64,000 nt of DNA from the NCBI RefSeq assembly GCF_036636695.1, contig NZ_JAVWNW010000001.1; one strand, 5' to 3'. The notes under the pieces are model-generated. The model saw nothing but the letters and a program-made list of their open reading frames with translations. It had not been told where the DNA came from and searched no databases. The stretch comes from Anaerorhabdus sp036636695 (GTDB lineage Bacteria > Bacillota_I > Bacilli_A > Erysipelotrichales > Erysipelotrichaceae). Position numbers and translations under genes: made by a program. This document shows, piece after piece, positions 9,549 through 18,355 of this stretch (positions within the stretch are counted from its first letter, which is position 1; each line of letters starts with the position of its first letter).

Positions 9549-9567
9549 AGATATTCCCTTAATTTTT
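9535..9567. terminator. Bidirectional terminator containing both stop codons of convergent genes
   Basis: AAGGGGATATCT and AGATATTCCCTT form a hairpin with a two-base loop flanked by A and T runs, so it can terminate both the deaminase gene and rnhC. The stop codons of both genes lie within it. Confidence 0.6.
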
Positions 9568-10402
9568 CAGTGTTCTTGAAATGAACCTTTGCAACATTAG
9601 TAAGTTCTTTTTCGCCAAATTTTTTAACAAACTCAGCAGCATTACGGTCAACTGCATCACTGGCACCTTTCAAAAAAGTCATATTATAATGCGATTCGTA
9701 ATTTTTAAGACTCTCTAGAAAAGCATAACGAGCAATAACTGAAGCACATGCAACAGCTAGATATTTATTCTCAGCCTTAGTTTCGAAATGGATATTTCGA
9801 ATGATGATTTTTTCTTTTGCAAGATAACGATAATATAAATCTTCTGGCGCAAATTGATCAACAACTACTAGCTCTGGTAAAGGATGCTTTTTGCTAAGAT
9901 TTATATAGGCTTGGTTGTGAAGTTTAGCCTTGATTGCATTCATATTTGAATGTTGATGAACGACGTTGTATTTTGAATTTGGAAGAATTAATAAACTATG
10001 TGGACATAATTTCATAATATCAGGAGCTACTTTGACAATAATATCGTCTGTCATCATTTTAGAATCTTGAATACCATAAGATGTTATTGTTGAAATTGCA
10101 TTCTCAGGAACAATACAAGCACAAACACAGATTGGGCCGAAATAATCACCTGTTCCAACTTCGTCGCTACCGGCATGTGATTGGATAGTTGATTTATTGC
10201 TATCCATAAAGGCAGATGCAAAAATTTCAGCATCAGTACCCTGAAAAACTACCTTCTTAGATTGATATGCAGTAATAACACAACCTTCGAGTTTGCATTG
10301 AAATTGTGCATACGCAGGAGTTTTATCACTCAGTGAATCATGAAATGTAGAATGAATTTTATCGATTTGATTTTGAGTACATAAAAGTGTAATTGTAGAC
10401 AT
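9545..10402 (-). CDS. rnhC: Ribonuclease HIII
   Basis: Removes RNA from RNA-DNA hybrids. 285 residues: an N-terminal TBP-like substrate-binding domain (about 1-75) and a type 2 RNase H core. The core begins with SDEVGTGDYFGP, which carries the first catalytic Asp and Glu; the GTGDYFGP form is characteristic of HIII rather than HII. ELVVVDQF supplies a further acidic residue. GAGGT lies 7 bases before the ATG at 10402. It is transcribed against the flanking genes, divergent from the CvpA-like gene. Confidence 0.94.
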   Translation of the reverse strand: MSTITLLCTQNQIDKIHSTFHDSLSDKTPAYAQFQCKLEGCVITAYQSKKVVFQGTDAEIFASAFMDSNKSTIQSHAGSDEVGTGDYFGPICVCACIVPENAISTITSYGIQDSKMMTDDIIVKVAPDIMKLCPHSLLILPNSKYNVVHQHSNMNAIKAKLHNQAYINLSKKHPLPELVVVDQFAPEDLYYRYLAKEKIIIRNIHFETKAENKYLAVACASVIARYAFLESLKNYESHYNMTFLKGASDAVDRNAAEFVKKFGEKELTNVAKVHFKNTEKLREYL

Positions 10403-10434
10403 GATTTTACCTCGGTATTATCATACCATAAGAT

Positions 10435-10463
10435 TTGCACTTCTTTGTATAATTAGTTATTAT
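10435..10463 (+). promoter_or_regulatory. Probable sigma-A promoter for cvpA-mutS2-uvrC
   Basis: TTGCAC (10435-10440) and TATTAT (10458-10463) are separated by 17 bases and lie about 25 bases before the CvpA-like start. Confidence 0.45.
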
Positions 10464-10486
10464 TATAGGGATTGAGAGGTAAGCAA

Positions 10487-11134
10487 ATGAATGTTTCAGG
10501 ATCATTTATAATGATTATAAATATATTAATTTTAGCATTTTATATAATCATGTTTTTTGCGGGATACAAAAAAGGATTTTTACTCCAAGTTGTTGATATT
10601 ATTGGATTGTTAGTTACGATTTATTTAGCGTGGTTATTTGCACCTGTACTTGCAACATATTTTGAAATATGGCCTAAATCAATGGTACCATTACAAGATA
10701 CAATTTTTGGTACAGCAATCAGTAATTATATAAATCAACTGGTTTGGTTTTTTATCATACTTGTTGCGATTAAACTCTTACTTTTAATTATTAGACCTGT
10801 AATTAAAATGTTACAACAAATTCCACTTCTTAAACAATTAAATGGTTTATTAGGAGCATTATTCAGTTTTGTTTCTTCAACAGTATGGGTAATACTAATA
10901 TCTTTTATATTAACACTTCCATTTTTTAGCGAAGGACAACAAATTGTACAAAAATCATGGATGAGTCCGATATTGGATACAGCTACAAATTTTGTGAAAG
11001 AGTTGGAAGAACCATTAAAGAAAAATGATGCTCTTGCGAAACTTACAAATAACATGAATGATTTATCAGAAAATGACCGAGAAGAACTTAAGCAGTGGTT
11101 TGAAGAAAATAATTTAGATGAGGTTGGAAAATAA
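10487..11134 (+). CDS. CvpA family membrane protein
   Basis: 215 residues with about four hydrophobic segments (roughly 5-25, 30-50, 80-100, 115-140) and a charged C-terminal tail. The pattern FYIIMFFAGYKKGFLLQVVD near the start is typical of CvpA/YshB. In Gram-positives a member of this family commonly precedes mutS2, as here (one base apart). The start at 10487 is preferred to the upstream TTG because GAGAGGT is well placed. The biochemical role is not established beyond links to colicin V production and envelope growth. Confidence 0.85.
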   Translation: MNVSGSFIMIINILILAFYIIMFFAGYKKGFLLQVVDIIGLLVTIYLAWLFAPVLATYFEIWPKSMVPLQDTIFGTAISNYINQLVWFFIILVAIKLLLLIIRPVIKMLQQIPLLKQLNGLLGALFSFVSSTVWVILISFILTLPFFSEGQQIVQKSWMSPILDTATNFVKELEEPLKKNDALAKLTNNMNDLSENDREELKQWFEENNLDEVGK

Positions 11135-11135
11135 A

Positions 11136-13454
11136 ATGAAAATGTTTAGTGGAATAGAATTAGAAACAATAAAAGCACAAATGGCTTCGCTTTGTGCTTT
11201 TAGTCTTGGTTCAAATAAAATCATGGAGTTAGAACCTAGTTTTAGTCCACTTGTGCTTAGAAGAGAAAACAAACGAATTGAAGAAGCGTTACGTTGTACA
11301 GTAAAGTATGGTGCAATGCCTTTTTATGGTTTGAAAGATATAAGCACTTTACTAGAATCTGCACATAAGGGAATTTTGTTGACACCACTGGATTTTGTTG
11401 CAGTGATTCAACATATCCGTGCTTGTGCAGCAGTAGTTAGCTATAAGAATAAAATTGAAGAAGAATGTGAAGAGATTGATGATTTAGTATCATCAATTCA
11501 AGTGTTTAAGAAAATCCAAGAACATTTAGAAAACTGTTTCAATGAATATGGAGAAATTTTAGATTCTGCTAGCCCAGAGTTAAAATCAATTCGTAAGAGC
11601 ATATTAAAAATTGATCAAGAGATTGCGAATGAATCTAGTAAATTCATGCAAAAACATGCTGCATCAATGATTGATAATATCGTAACTACAAGAAATAATC
11701 GAGTTGTTGTTTTGGTGAAGGTTTCAGACAAGAATAGCTTTGGTGGTTTTGTACATGGTGAAAGTGCATCAGGACAAGCTGCATATATTGAACCATCAAG
11801 TTTTATTGAACTTAATAATCGAAAACAAAGTGCAATATCAAAAGAGCAAGAAGAGATTGAAAGAATATGTCGTGCTTGCAGTGAGATGGTTAGTGATATT
11901 GCAACTGATTGTTTGAATAATTTAGAAACATGTGCTATTTTAGATGCTTTGTTTGCAAAAGCACAATGGGGTAAAAATGAAGATGCTATTGTAGCAACAC
12001 TGACTACAGAAAGAAATATATATCTTAAGAGTACTCGTCATCCTTTAATTGATCGCAAGAAGGTTGTTTGCAATACCTATCGAATTATCGAACCAACACG
12101 AGTGTTACTAATAACAGGACCAAATACAGGTGGTAAAACGGTAAGTTTGAAATGTCTTGGTCTGGCGGTGTTAATGACTTATTGTGGAATGCCAGTTTGT
12201 GCTGAAGAGGCAACTGTTCCATTCTTTGATAATGTATTCATTGATATTGGTGATGATCAATCAGTTTTACAATCTTTATCAACATTTAGTGCACATTTAT
12301 CAAAGCTTGCGATTGTAACCCAAGAAGCAACAAGCGATAGTTTTGTTTTACTTGATGAACTTGGATCAGGAACTGATCCTAAAGAGGGAGAGAGCCTGGC
12401 TATCGCTGTATTAAACGAATTACGTGATAGAAAGTGTTTGGTTGTCGCAACAACGCACTATGGACGTTTAAAGGCCTATGGTAAGCGACATAGTGATGTT
12501 CTAGTAGCATCTGTACAATTTGATGTCGAAAAATTAATTCCAACATATCATTTTATTGAAGGATTAACTGGACAAAGTAATGCATTTGAAATTGCCCGCC
12601 GCTTTAATCTAAAAGAAAGTGTAATTAAGAATGCAGAATTTTTAAAGAATCAACAAAAAACAGAAGAAGATCAACTTATTGATCGATTAGAAAAACAAAT
12701 TTTAGAAAATGAACAAATTAAAGAAAGAGTATTACAAAAAGAAATTGAAGTACAGGAACTCAATGAAAGATTGATTAATGAAAAACATAAATTAGAAAAA
12801 GAAAAAGAAAAATTTCAAGATAAACTTCAACAAGAAGCGAATGATTATCTGCAACAAATAAAAGAAGAAGCTAATCAAATTCTTGAAGAATTACGAACAA
12901 AACAAGAACAAGTAAAATATCATGAATTATTAGAAATCAAAAATAAGCTATCGGTTTTAGAAGATGAGCCAATACAAGAAGAAGTGCACGATAGTAAATC
13001 ATTCAAAGTAGGAGATTTTGTTGAAATTAAACAATCCAATCAAGTCGCAAAAATTTTATCAATTACTAAAAATCAATGTACTCTTGATTTGAATGGAATC
13101 ACAGTTCGTTCTAAACTAGAACAACTTCGTCCTACAAACAAAAAAATTATAAAACCAAAGAAAGTTTTCGCAATCAAGACATCAAAGCTAAGCGGATTTT
13201 CAATGGAGTGTAACTTAATCGGTATGCGTGTTGAAGAAGCATTACAAGTACTTGAAAAATACTTAGATGATGCAAAATTCAATCATATGACATCGGTTAG
13301 AATTATTCATGGTGATGGAACGGGTGCACTACGTAAAGCTGTGCATGAAGTTTTAAAACGTGATAAAGATGTAGTAGAATATCGCTTAGGAACACCATCA
13401 GAGGGATCAACAGGTGCTACTGTTGTGTTGTTTCGAGGAAGTAGTAAAAAATGA
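11136..13454 (+). CDS. mutS2: MutS2 / RqcU, ATPase with Smr domain
   Basis: 772 residues. Family knowledge links it to suppression of recombination and, in Bacillus, to rescue of collided ribosomes. Visible parts: MutS core and lever regions, ABC-type ATPase with GPNTGGKT (about 328-335) and LLDELGSGTDP, a long glutamate/lysine-rich coiled coil (about 505-620), a KOW-like segment, and a C-terminal Smr nuclease domain with HGDGTGALR. The start 11136 lies one base after the previous stop; an in-frame ATG at 11118 is possible. It overlaps uvrC by 4 bases. Confidence 0.94.
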   Translation: MKMFSGIELETIKAQMASLCAFSLGSNKIMELEPSFSPLVLRRENKRIEEALRCTVKYGAMPFYGLKDISTLLESAHKGILLTPLDFVAVIQHIRACAAVVSYKNKIEEECEEIDDLVSSIQVFKKIQEHLENCFNEYGEILDSASPELKSIRKSILKIDQEIANESSKFMQKHAASMIDNIVTTRNNRVVVLVKVSDKNSFGGFVHGESASGQAAYIEPSSFIELNNRKQSAISKEQEEIERICRACSEMVSDIATDCLNNLETCAILDALFAKAQWGKNEDAIVATLTTERNIYLKSTRHPLIDRKKVVCNTYRIIEPTRVLLITGPNTGGKTVSLKCLGLAVLMTYCGMPVCAEEATVPFFDNVFIDIGDDQSVLQSLSTFSAHLSKLAIVTQEATSDSFVLLDELGSGTDPKEGESLAIAVLNELRDRKCLVVATTHYGRLKAYGKRHSDVLVASVQFDVEKLIPTYHFIEGLTGQSNAFEIARRFNLKESVIKNAEFLKNQQKTEEDQLIDRLEKQILENEQIKERVLQKEIEVQELNERLINEKHKLEKEKEKFQDKLQQEANDYLQQIKEEANQILEELRTKQEQVKYHELLEIKNKLSVLEDEPIQEEVHDSKSFKVGDFVEIKQSNQVAKILSITKNQCTLDLNGITVRSKLEQLRPTNKKIIKPKKVFAIKTSKLSGFSMECNLIGMRVEEALQVLEKYLDDAKFNHMTSVRIIHGDGTGALRKAVHEVLKRDKDVVEYRLGTPSEGSTGATVVLFRGSSKK

Positions 13455-15220
13455 AAAATGGATTAGAAGCTAAATTACAAAACCTGCCAATGGAGCCCGG
13501 ATGCTATTTGATGAAAGATGCTTCAGGAACCATTATTTATGTAGGTAAAGCGAAGAAATTAAGAAATAGAGTTAATCAATATTTTGTAGGTGCACATGAT
13601 TTTAAGACTACTAAAATGGTAAGCCAAGTTAAGGATTTTGACTTCTTTATTACACGCACAGAAAAAGAAGCACTTTTATTAGAAATTAACTTGATCAAAA
13701 AACATCGTCCCCGTTTTAATATCATGTTTATGGATGATAAAACATATCCATATATTAAACTAACAAAGGAAGCATATCCTACGCTTACAGTAGTTAGAGA
13801 AACAAAAAAAGACCGCAAGAGTAAATATTTCGGCCCTTTTCCTGATGCAACTGCTGCACATCAAACTATCCGGTTACTACAAACACTATATCCTTTAAGA
13901 AAGTGTAAGACAATGCCAAAAAAAGTATGCTTATACTATCATTTAGGACAATGCTTAGGGCCTTGTGAATATGATGTTGATCCACAAGTTTATCAAGAAA
14001 TGTTGGATAAAATAACTCGTTTCTTGAATGGTGATAATAAAGAAATATTGCAAGATTTAAAACAAAAAATGGAAGTTGCTACAGAAAAACTAGATTATGA
14101 AAGTGCCATTGAATATCGTGATTTCATACAATCTGTAGAGCATGTTAGTGATAAGCAACAAGTTCAAATTGAAGATCGATCAAATCGTGATGTTTTCAGT
14201 TATTTTTGTGATAAGGGATATTTATCAATTCAAGGATTTTTCATACGAGCAGGAAAACTATTGGAACGTGAATTATCACTTAGTCCACTTTATGGTGATC
14301 CAGAAGAAGAATTTGTATCTTTTATTACGCAATATTATCAAAAACATCCTTCACCTGTTGAAATTGTATTACCAAAGTTAGAAGAACAAGATATGGAAGT
14401 ATTACAGGATACGCTAGAATCAAAAATTATTGTACCTATTAAAGGTTATCGTAAGAAATTATTAGATTTAGCACAAGCAAACGCTAAGAATCAGCTCTAT
14501 CTTAAATTTGATGTTATAGAAGCAAAAAGTAAAAATGATGAGACATTGATGGAAAAATTCAGTCAAATACTGGGTAGAGATATTCATCGTGTAGAAATTT
14601 TTGATAACAGTCACATCTCGGGTTCATTTACTGTTGCAGCATGTGTTGTTTATGATGAAGGTAAACCCAATAAAGCTGAATATCGTATTTATAAACTACA
14701 TACGCAAAACAGTGATGTTGACTCAATGAAAGAAGTGCTTTATCGTCGATATTATCGCTTACTTATTGAAGATGCACGAATGCCAGATTGCGTTTTGGTG
14801 GATGGTGGTAAGCAACAAGTTGATGTTGCGAAAGAAATTATTGATGCACTAGGATTAGATTTACCAATCTTAGGGTTAGTAAAAGATGATAAGCATAATA
14901 CCTCTGACTTAATGAATAGAGATGGACAATTGATACCTATTGATAAAAACAGTCCATTCTTCTTTCTCTTAACAAGAATGCAAGATGAAGTACATCGTTT
15001 CGCGATAACCTATCATCGTAAACTTCGTCAAAAAGCCCAAACCAAATCAATTCTAGATGAGGTAGAAGGAATAGGGGAAGTAAGGAAAAAGAAGCTTTTA
15101 AAACATTTTGGAAACTTCAAAAGTATTAAGTCTGCATCCATTGAAGCATTAAGTGAAGTGTTACCCCTAGAGGTCGCAACAGAATTATATGAAATTTTAA
15201 AAGATGCGACATCAGAATAA
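13451..15220 (+). CDS. uvrC: Excinuclease ABC subunit C
   Basis: Makes both incisions in nucleotide excision repair together with UvrA and UvrB. 589 residues: GIY-YIG nuclease domain at the N-terminus (PGCYLMKDASGTIIYVGKAK), UVR motif around 205-240 (EKLDYESAIEYRD), a C-terminal RNase H-like nuclease domain starting at EIFDNSHISGS, and helix-hairpin-helix repeats at the end (VEGIGEVRKKKLLKHFG). Its ATG overlaps the mutS2 stop (ATGA), implying translational coupling. Confidence 0.97.
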   Translation: MKNGLEAKLQNLPMEPGCYLMKDASGTIIYVGKAKKLRNRVNQYFVGAHDFKTTKMVSQVKDFDFFITRTEKEALLLEINLIKKHRPRFNIMFMDDKTYPYIKLTKEAYPTLTVVRETKKDRKSKYFGPFPDATAAHQTIRLLQTLYPLRKCKTMPKKVCLYYHLGQCLGPCEYDVDPQVYQEMLDKITRFLNGDNKEILQDLKQKMEVATEKLDYESAIEYRDFIQSVEHVSDKQQVQIEDRSNRDVFSYFCDKGYLSIQGFFIRAGKLLERELSLSPLYGDPEEEFVSFITQYYQKHPSPVEIVLPKLEEQDMEVLQDTLESKIIVPIKGYRKKLLDLAQANAKNQLYLKFDVIEAKSKNDETLMEKFSQILGRDIHRVEIFDNSHISGSFTVAACVVYDEGKPNKAEYRIYKLHTQNSDVDSMKEVLYRRYYRLLIEDARMPDCVLVDGGKQQVDVAKEIIDALGLDLPILGLVKDDKHNTSDLMNRDGQLIPIDKNSPFFFLLTRMQDEVHRFAITYHRKLRQKAQTKSILDEVEGIGEVRKKKLLKHFGNFKSIKSASIEALSEVLPLEVATELYEILKDATSE

Positions 15221-15226
15221 GTTCTA

Positions 15227-15235
15227 TGCTATAAT
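15227..15235 (+). promoter_or_regulatory. Extended -10 promoter element for the VanY-type gene
   Basis: TGCTATAAT sits 20 bases before ATG 15255, just after the uvrC stop. No good -35 is evident. Confidence 0.4.
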
Positions 15236-15254
15236 TAACCAAGAGGTGAAGAAG

Positions 15255-16253
15255 ATGAAGGTAAAGCGTACTATCTTTGTAAGTATGATTCTTCTTATTT
15301 CTGTTTTATGTCTTTCATTTATGAATGTTAATTATGATAAATTATCACGTTATCCATATAAAAATGAAGAAAGTAATCGCTTGATTCGTGAGTACTTAAC
15401 AGATGATGAAATAGAATATATTATTGAATACTCCATTGCACCAACAACATTTATTGCATATATCCAAGAAAGAGATTTCAATATTTATCATGCTGCGGAA
15501 TACCGAGATTTAAATAAATTATTATGGGATGAAACTCCTTCAAATATTGTTAAGATGGTTGAACAAACTCGTCAATCATTAGATGTTGTTACACTTGCAA
15601 ATTATTTAGTGCATTATAGTTATGACGAAATTTTATATTGGATTCAACATGGTGATCCATTTGTTGATGATGCAATACTTGTAACTAATGCTGGAAACAC
15701 AAATGCTTATGTTGATGATAAACACACAATAAGTACTAGAAAACCATTTAATCTTGAAGTTATCAGTGAAGAAATTCCAACAGTTAATGATAAAAGGATA
15801 CAAATAGACGTAGCTCTTCAAACACCACTAAAGCTTTTATGTACAGCTATTAGTGAAGATATAGAAACTAATCGACCTTGTGGTGGATTGCTTGTAAATA
15901 ATGGCTACATCTCTTATGCAGAACAAGAAACATTGTATAAAGCAGCAAGTGAAAAATATGGCGATAATGTCGATATGATTGAATTTAAACCAGGGCATAG
16001 TGAACATCAACTTGGATTAGCTGTAGATTTTGTTTTAGAAGGCTTAGACGACAGTAATTTTGCAAAGACTGAACAATATACATGGTTAACTGAAAATGCC
16101 TATAAATATGGTCTAATTCAAACATATCAAGCGACTAATTCACAAGTAACAAATAAATCTGAACAAAGTTATCATTTCCGATTTGTAGGATTTGAATATG
16201 CACGCTATTTGCATGAAAATAATTTAACTTTGTCTGACATGGCAACAAATTAA
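15255..16253 (+). CDS. VanY-family D-alanyl-D-alanine carboxypeptidase
   Basis: 332 residues with an N-terminal membrane anchor (about 8-25), so it acts outside the cell on peptidoglycan stem peptides. The C-terminal half holds the M15B zinc peptidase signature: KPGHSEHQLGLAVDF carries the metal-binding His and Asp, and SYHFRFVGFEY carries the third His. The usual motif reads SWHFR; here Trp is replaced by Tyr. An N-terminal 150-residue region of unknown role precedes the peptidase. AGAGGTG lies 8 bases before ATG 15255, which excludes the longer frame overlapping uvrC. Confidence 0.88.
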   Translation: MKVKRTIFVSMILLISVLCLSFMNVNYDKLSRYPYKNEESNRLIREYLTDDEIEYIIEYSIAPTTFIAYIQERDFNIYHAAEYRDLNKLLWDETPSNIVKMVEQTRQSLDVVTLANYLVHYSYDEILYWIQHGDPFVDDAILVTNAGNTNAYVDDKHTISTRKPFNLEVISEEIPTVNDKRIQIDVALQTPLKLLCTAISEDIETNRPCGGLLVNNGYISYAEQETLYKAASEKYGDNVDMIEFKPGHSEHQLGLAVDFVLEGLDDSNFAKTEQYTWLTENAYKYGLIQTYQATNSQVTNKSEQSYHFRFVGFEYARYLHENNLTLSDMATN

Positions 16254-16287
16254 AAGGTGAAATTTATTTTTCACCTTTATTTTTTTC
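16252..16287. terminator. Bidirectional terminator between convergent genes
   Basis: AAAGGTGAAA and TTTCACCTTT form a 10-bp stem with a 6-base loop and T runs readable from both strands. Confidence 0.75.
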
Positions 16288-16566
16288 TAGAAATTTAAGA
16301 AAGAAGATTGTAGACAGCAATAAATGCAATTGATCTTTCTTTTTACGATAATACTTGTCAATATCATTCTTAGTTTTAGTATATGTATTTAACTTTTCTT
16401 GAAGACTTTCTTGTGACACAGAAACGATATTCATTGTTTTTGCTAATTTTTTTGTTTGAATTAGCATTTTGACAAGGTAAAAAGATGTTATAATAACAGT
16501 AATGAATAAAATGATGTAAACAACAGGACTAACATATGTTGTGTAGAAATCTAGAAATTGGTTCAT
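16264..16566 (-). CDS. Small single-span membrane protein, unknown function
   Basis: 100 residues: short N-terminus, one membrane segment (about 12-36, ending IIVTSFYLVKML-like), then a lysine-rich helical tail likely to form a coiled coil inside the cell. GAGGTG lies 5 bases before ATG 16566; an overlapping GTG at 16572 is less likely. It stands alone on the reverse strand between two + strand genes. I do not recognise the family. Confidence 0.65.
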   Translation of the reverse strand: MNQFLDFYTTYVSPVVYIILFITVIITSFYLVKMLIQTKKLAKTMNIVSVSQESLQEKLNTYTKTKNDIDKYYRKKKDQLHLLLSTIFFLKFLEKNKGEK

Positions 16567-16682
16567 TATCACACCTCAAGAGTATTATAACAAAATGTGA
16601 GATAAAAGATAAGAAATTCTTGAAAATTCTCACTTTTCTTGTGAAAATATAAAGGTGTTATTTAAAGAGGATTATTTATTAT

Positions 16683-17159
16683 ATGAAAATTGTAGTTGTA
16701 AGTGACAATCATGGACGTTTAGAGCCACTTAAAGATATATTAATGTTGCATCAAGATGCAGAAGTATTTATACATTGTGGAGATAGTGAAATGCCTGCAG
16801 AGTATTTAAGTGGGTATGTATCTGTAAAAGGAAACAATGATTTTTATGGTGATTTACCAGAATATCGTATTATTGATTTGAATGAGCATAGAATACTTGT
16901 GACACATGGTCATCGTATGATGTTTTTGGATAACAGAGAGATGTTAGTAAATAAGGCTAAATCACTTAATTGCGATATAGTTTGTTTTGGGCATACGCAT
17001 GTTTATGAAAATAGAATACAGGATGGTATCGTATTGGTTAATCCAGGTAGTTTATCAAGAAACCGTGATGGATCACAAACAAGCTATGCAATTATAACGA
17101 TTGAGGGTAATAATATAAAAACAAAGCGTCTTGAGTACAAATTTGGTTGCAAATTCTAA
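16683..17159 (+). CDS. YfcE/MJ0936-type metallophosphoesterase
   Basis: A 158-residue binuclear-metal phosphodiesterase. The calcineurin-type metal ligands are in order: SDNHG near the start, HCGDSE, VKGNND, LVTHGHR and CFGHTH, then NPGSLSR. Length and motif spacing match small bacterial phosphodiesterases of the YfcE group, whose physiological substrate is generally unclear. GAGG lies 12 bases before ATG 16683. It ends 27 bases before the tRNA-Arg gene. Confidence 0.9.
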   Translation: MKIVVVSDNHGRLEPLKDILMLHQDAEVFIHCGDSEMPAEYLSGYVSVKGNNDFYGDLPEYRIIDLNEHRILVTHGHRMMFLDNREMLVNKAKSLNCDIVCFGHTHVYENRIQDGIVLVNPGSLSRNRDGSQTSYAIITIEGNNIKTKRLEYKFGCKF

Positions 17160-17186
17160 CTTGTTTTGTTATTATAATAGAGCAGT

Positions 17187-17263
17187 GTCCTCGTAGCTCA
17201 GTTGGATAGAGCATACGCCTTCTAAGCGTACGGTCGAAGGTTCGAATCCTTTCGAGGACGCCA
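17187..17263 (+). tRNA. tRNA-Arg (anticodon TCT), integration target
   Basis: A complete 77-base cloverleaf with encoded CCA. Acceptor arms are GTCCTCG and CGAGGAC, the D arm holds AGCTCAGTTGGATAGAGC, the anticodon loop reads CTTCTAA with anticodon TCT, and the T arm holds GGTTCGAATCC. A TATAAT box lies at 17173-17178. Its last 19 bases recur three times downstream, each time at an island border, so it is the attachment site of a family of integrating elements. The tRNA itself stays intact. Confidence 0.97.
17245..17263 (+). repeat. Attachment site copy 1, in the tRNA-Arg 3' end
   Basis: AATCCTTTCGAGGACGCCA, the T-arm and acceptor end. Near-identical copies are at 22243, 29612 and 40160. Downstream similarity with the copy at 22243 continues through AGTAGTTAAATCAG, the terminator and the integrase remnant. 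Confidence 0.85.
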
Positions 17264-17274
17264 GTAGTTAAATC

Positions 17275-17299
17275 AGCCCATTAAAATGGGCTTTTTTTT
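17275..17299 (+). terminator. tRNA-Arg terminator
   Basis: AGCCCATT and AATGGGC arms around AA, followed by eight T. A decayed version (AGTCCATTAAATGGGGATTT) follows att copy 2. Confidence 0.8.
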
Positions 17300-17407
17300 A
17301 TGAAAATCCGAATCTGATACGTTTCTTAAATATTTGGAATATTTTGGCAGTTTTGATGAACTATTTGGGAAAAATAAGGAGTTTAGAAGCAATAGAAAAC
17401 TCCTCAA

Positions 17408-17519
17408 TTAAGTAGCAGTTTGAGGAGTTAATTGGACATTATTGAGTACATTGAGTATCTCTTTCTTTTTACTTGGAAACAAGTGACCATAAACGTTCTC
17501 AACCATTTGTTTGGAGTGA
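17408..17519 (-). pseudogene. 3' remnant of a tyrosine integrase (copy 1)
   Basis: Read on the reverse strand, the last 36 codons of a phage-type integrase survive: HSKQMVENVYGHLFPSKKKE, with the catalytic Tyr, through to PQTAT and a stop codon. They match the end of the longer remnant at 22413 almost residue for residue. Upstream sequence breaks off into unrelated A/T-rich DNA at about 17520. The end points toward the tRNA, as expected for an integrase gene abutting its attachment site. Confidence 0.75.
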
Positions 17520-17576
17520 CTGGTAGATATTTAAGATATATTTCTTATGATTTGTAATAATCTATTTTAGATAAAT

Positions 17577-18341
17577 TTATCTCATCTCTTTTTTACCAAA
17601 TCGAGTTACTGCTATCATAAACATGAAGGTAAAGATTAAAATTGCACATGGCAGAAATGGAAATAATTCAAATGATCCATTAATGCTATCTGTGGTAAAA
17701 TCATGTAGAGAACAGGTAACTAAATAACCACTATAACAATATGGGTAAACAATCCAAAGTGACGTATTTGCTGCCAAAATTCCAGGTATAACAAGTAATA
17801 GATTTAATCCGACAGATAGTAGGGGTTTTTCAAATAGAACTGTAATTGCCCACATTGATGCAACACAAGGTAACATGGTTAGAAATAATCCAGTACACCA
17901 TTTCAGAAGATACATGATTGGTAGCGCTTCTATGATTCCTGAAGTATTAGTTACTATAAGTCCTGCGATTATAAACACAATTAGAAATACTAACATTTCC
18001 ATAAATAAATAGAATAAAAGCACACAAAACTTTGCGGCAGAAAGTGCGTAACGGCTAACTGGTAAAGCTAACATTTTTAATATTCCGTTATTTTGTGTTT
18101 CATGTCCAGCAATCATGACACAAACTACAATCATACTAAGTGGTAGTAAGTAATAAGCGTAAACTAAAGCACTTTGTATAAACATGGCTGCCCAGGTATT
18201 TGTATATTCTGAGGTAAAATAAGCTTGCAAATTAGCTATACCAGATGTGATTACCAGTAGCGGGGCAACGAAAATCAAAAGTAAAATTTTTCCTCGCTTA
18301 ACTTTCATAAACTCAATTTTAATTAGTTCCAAAAAATTCAT
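17577..18341 (-). CDS. Lantibiotic-immunity-type ABC permease (NisG/CprC-like)
   Basis: 254 residues with six hydrophobic segments, an ABC-2-type membrane protein of the size seen in lantibiotic immunity and resistance transporters. It is the third gene of an ATPase-permease-permease set, the F-E-G order. The start at 18341 has a GGAGG 9 bases upstream; the ATG at 18347 is only 3 bases from it and less likely. Such transporters expel or dislodge peptide antibiotics from the membrane. The peptide recognised here is unknown. Confidence 0.83.
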   Translation of the reverse strand: MNFLELIKIEFMKVKRGKILLLIFVAPLLVITSGIANLQAYFTSEYTNTWAAMFIQSALVYAYYLLPLSMIVVCVMIAGHETQNNGILKMLALPVSRYALSAAKFCVLLFYLFMEMLVFLIVFIIAGLIVTNTSGIIEALPIMYLLKWCTGLFLTMLPCVASMWAITVLFEKPLLSVGLNLLLVIPGILAANTSLWIVYPYCYSGYLVTCSLHDFTTDSINGSFELFPFLPCAILIFTFMFMIAVTRFGKKEMR

Positions 18342-18355
18342 TTTCATACACCTCC

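Noticed and set aside
10735..11055. Reverse-strand 106-residue ORF within the CvpA-like gene
   Set aside because: Shadow frame over a clear membrane-protein gene; no ribosome site.
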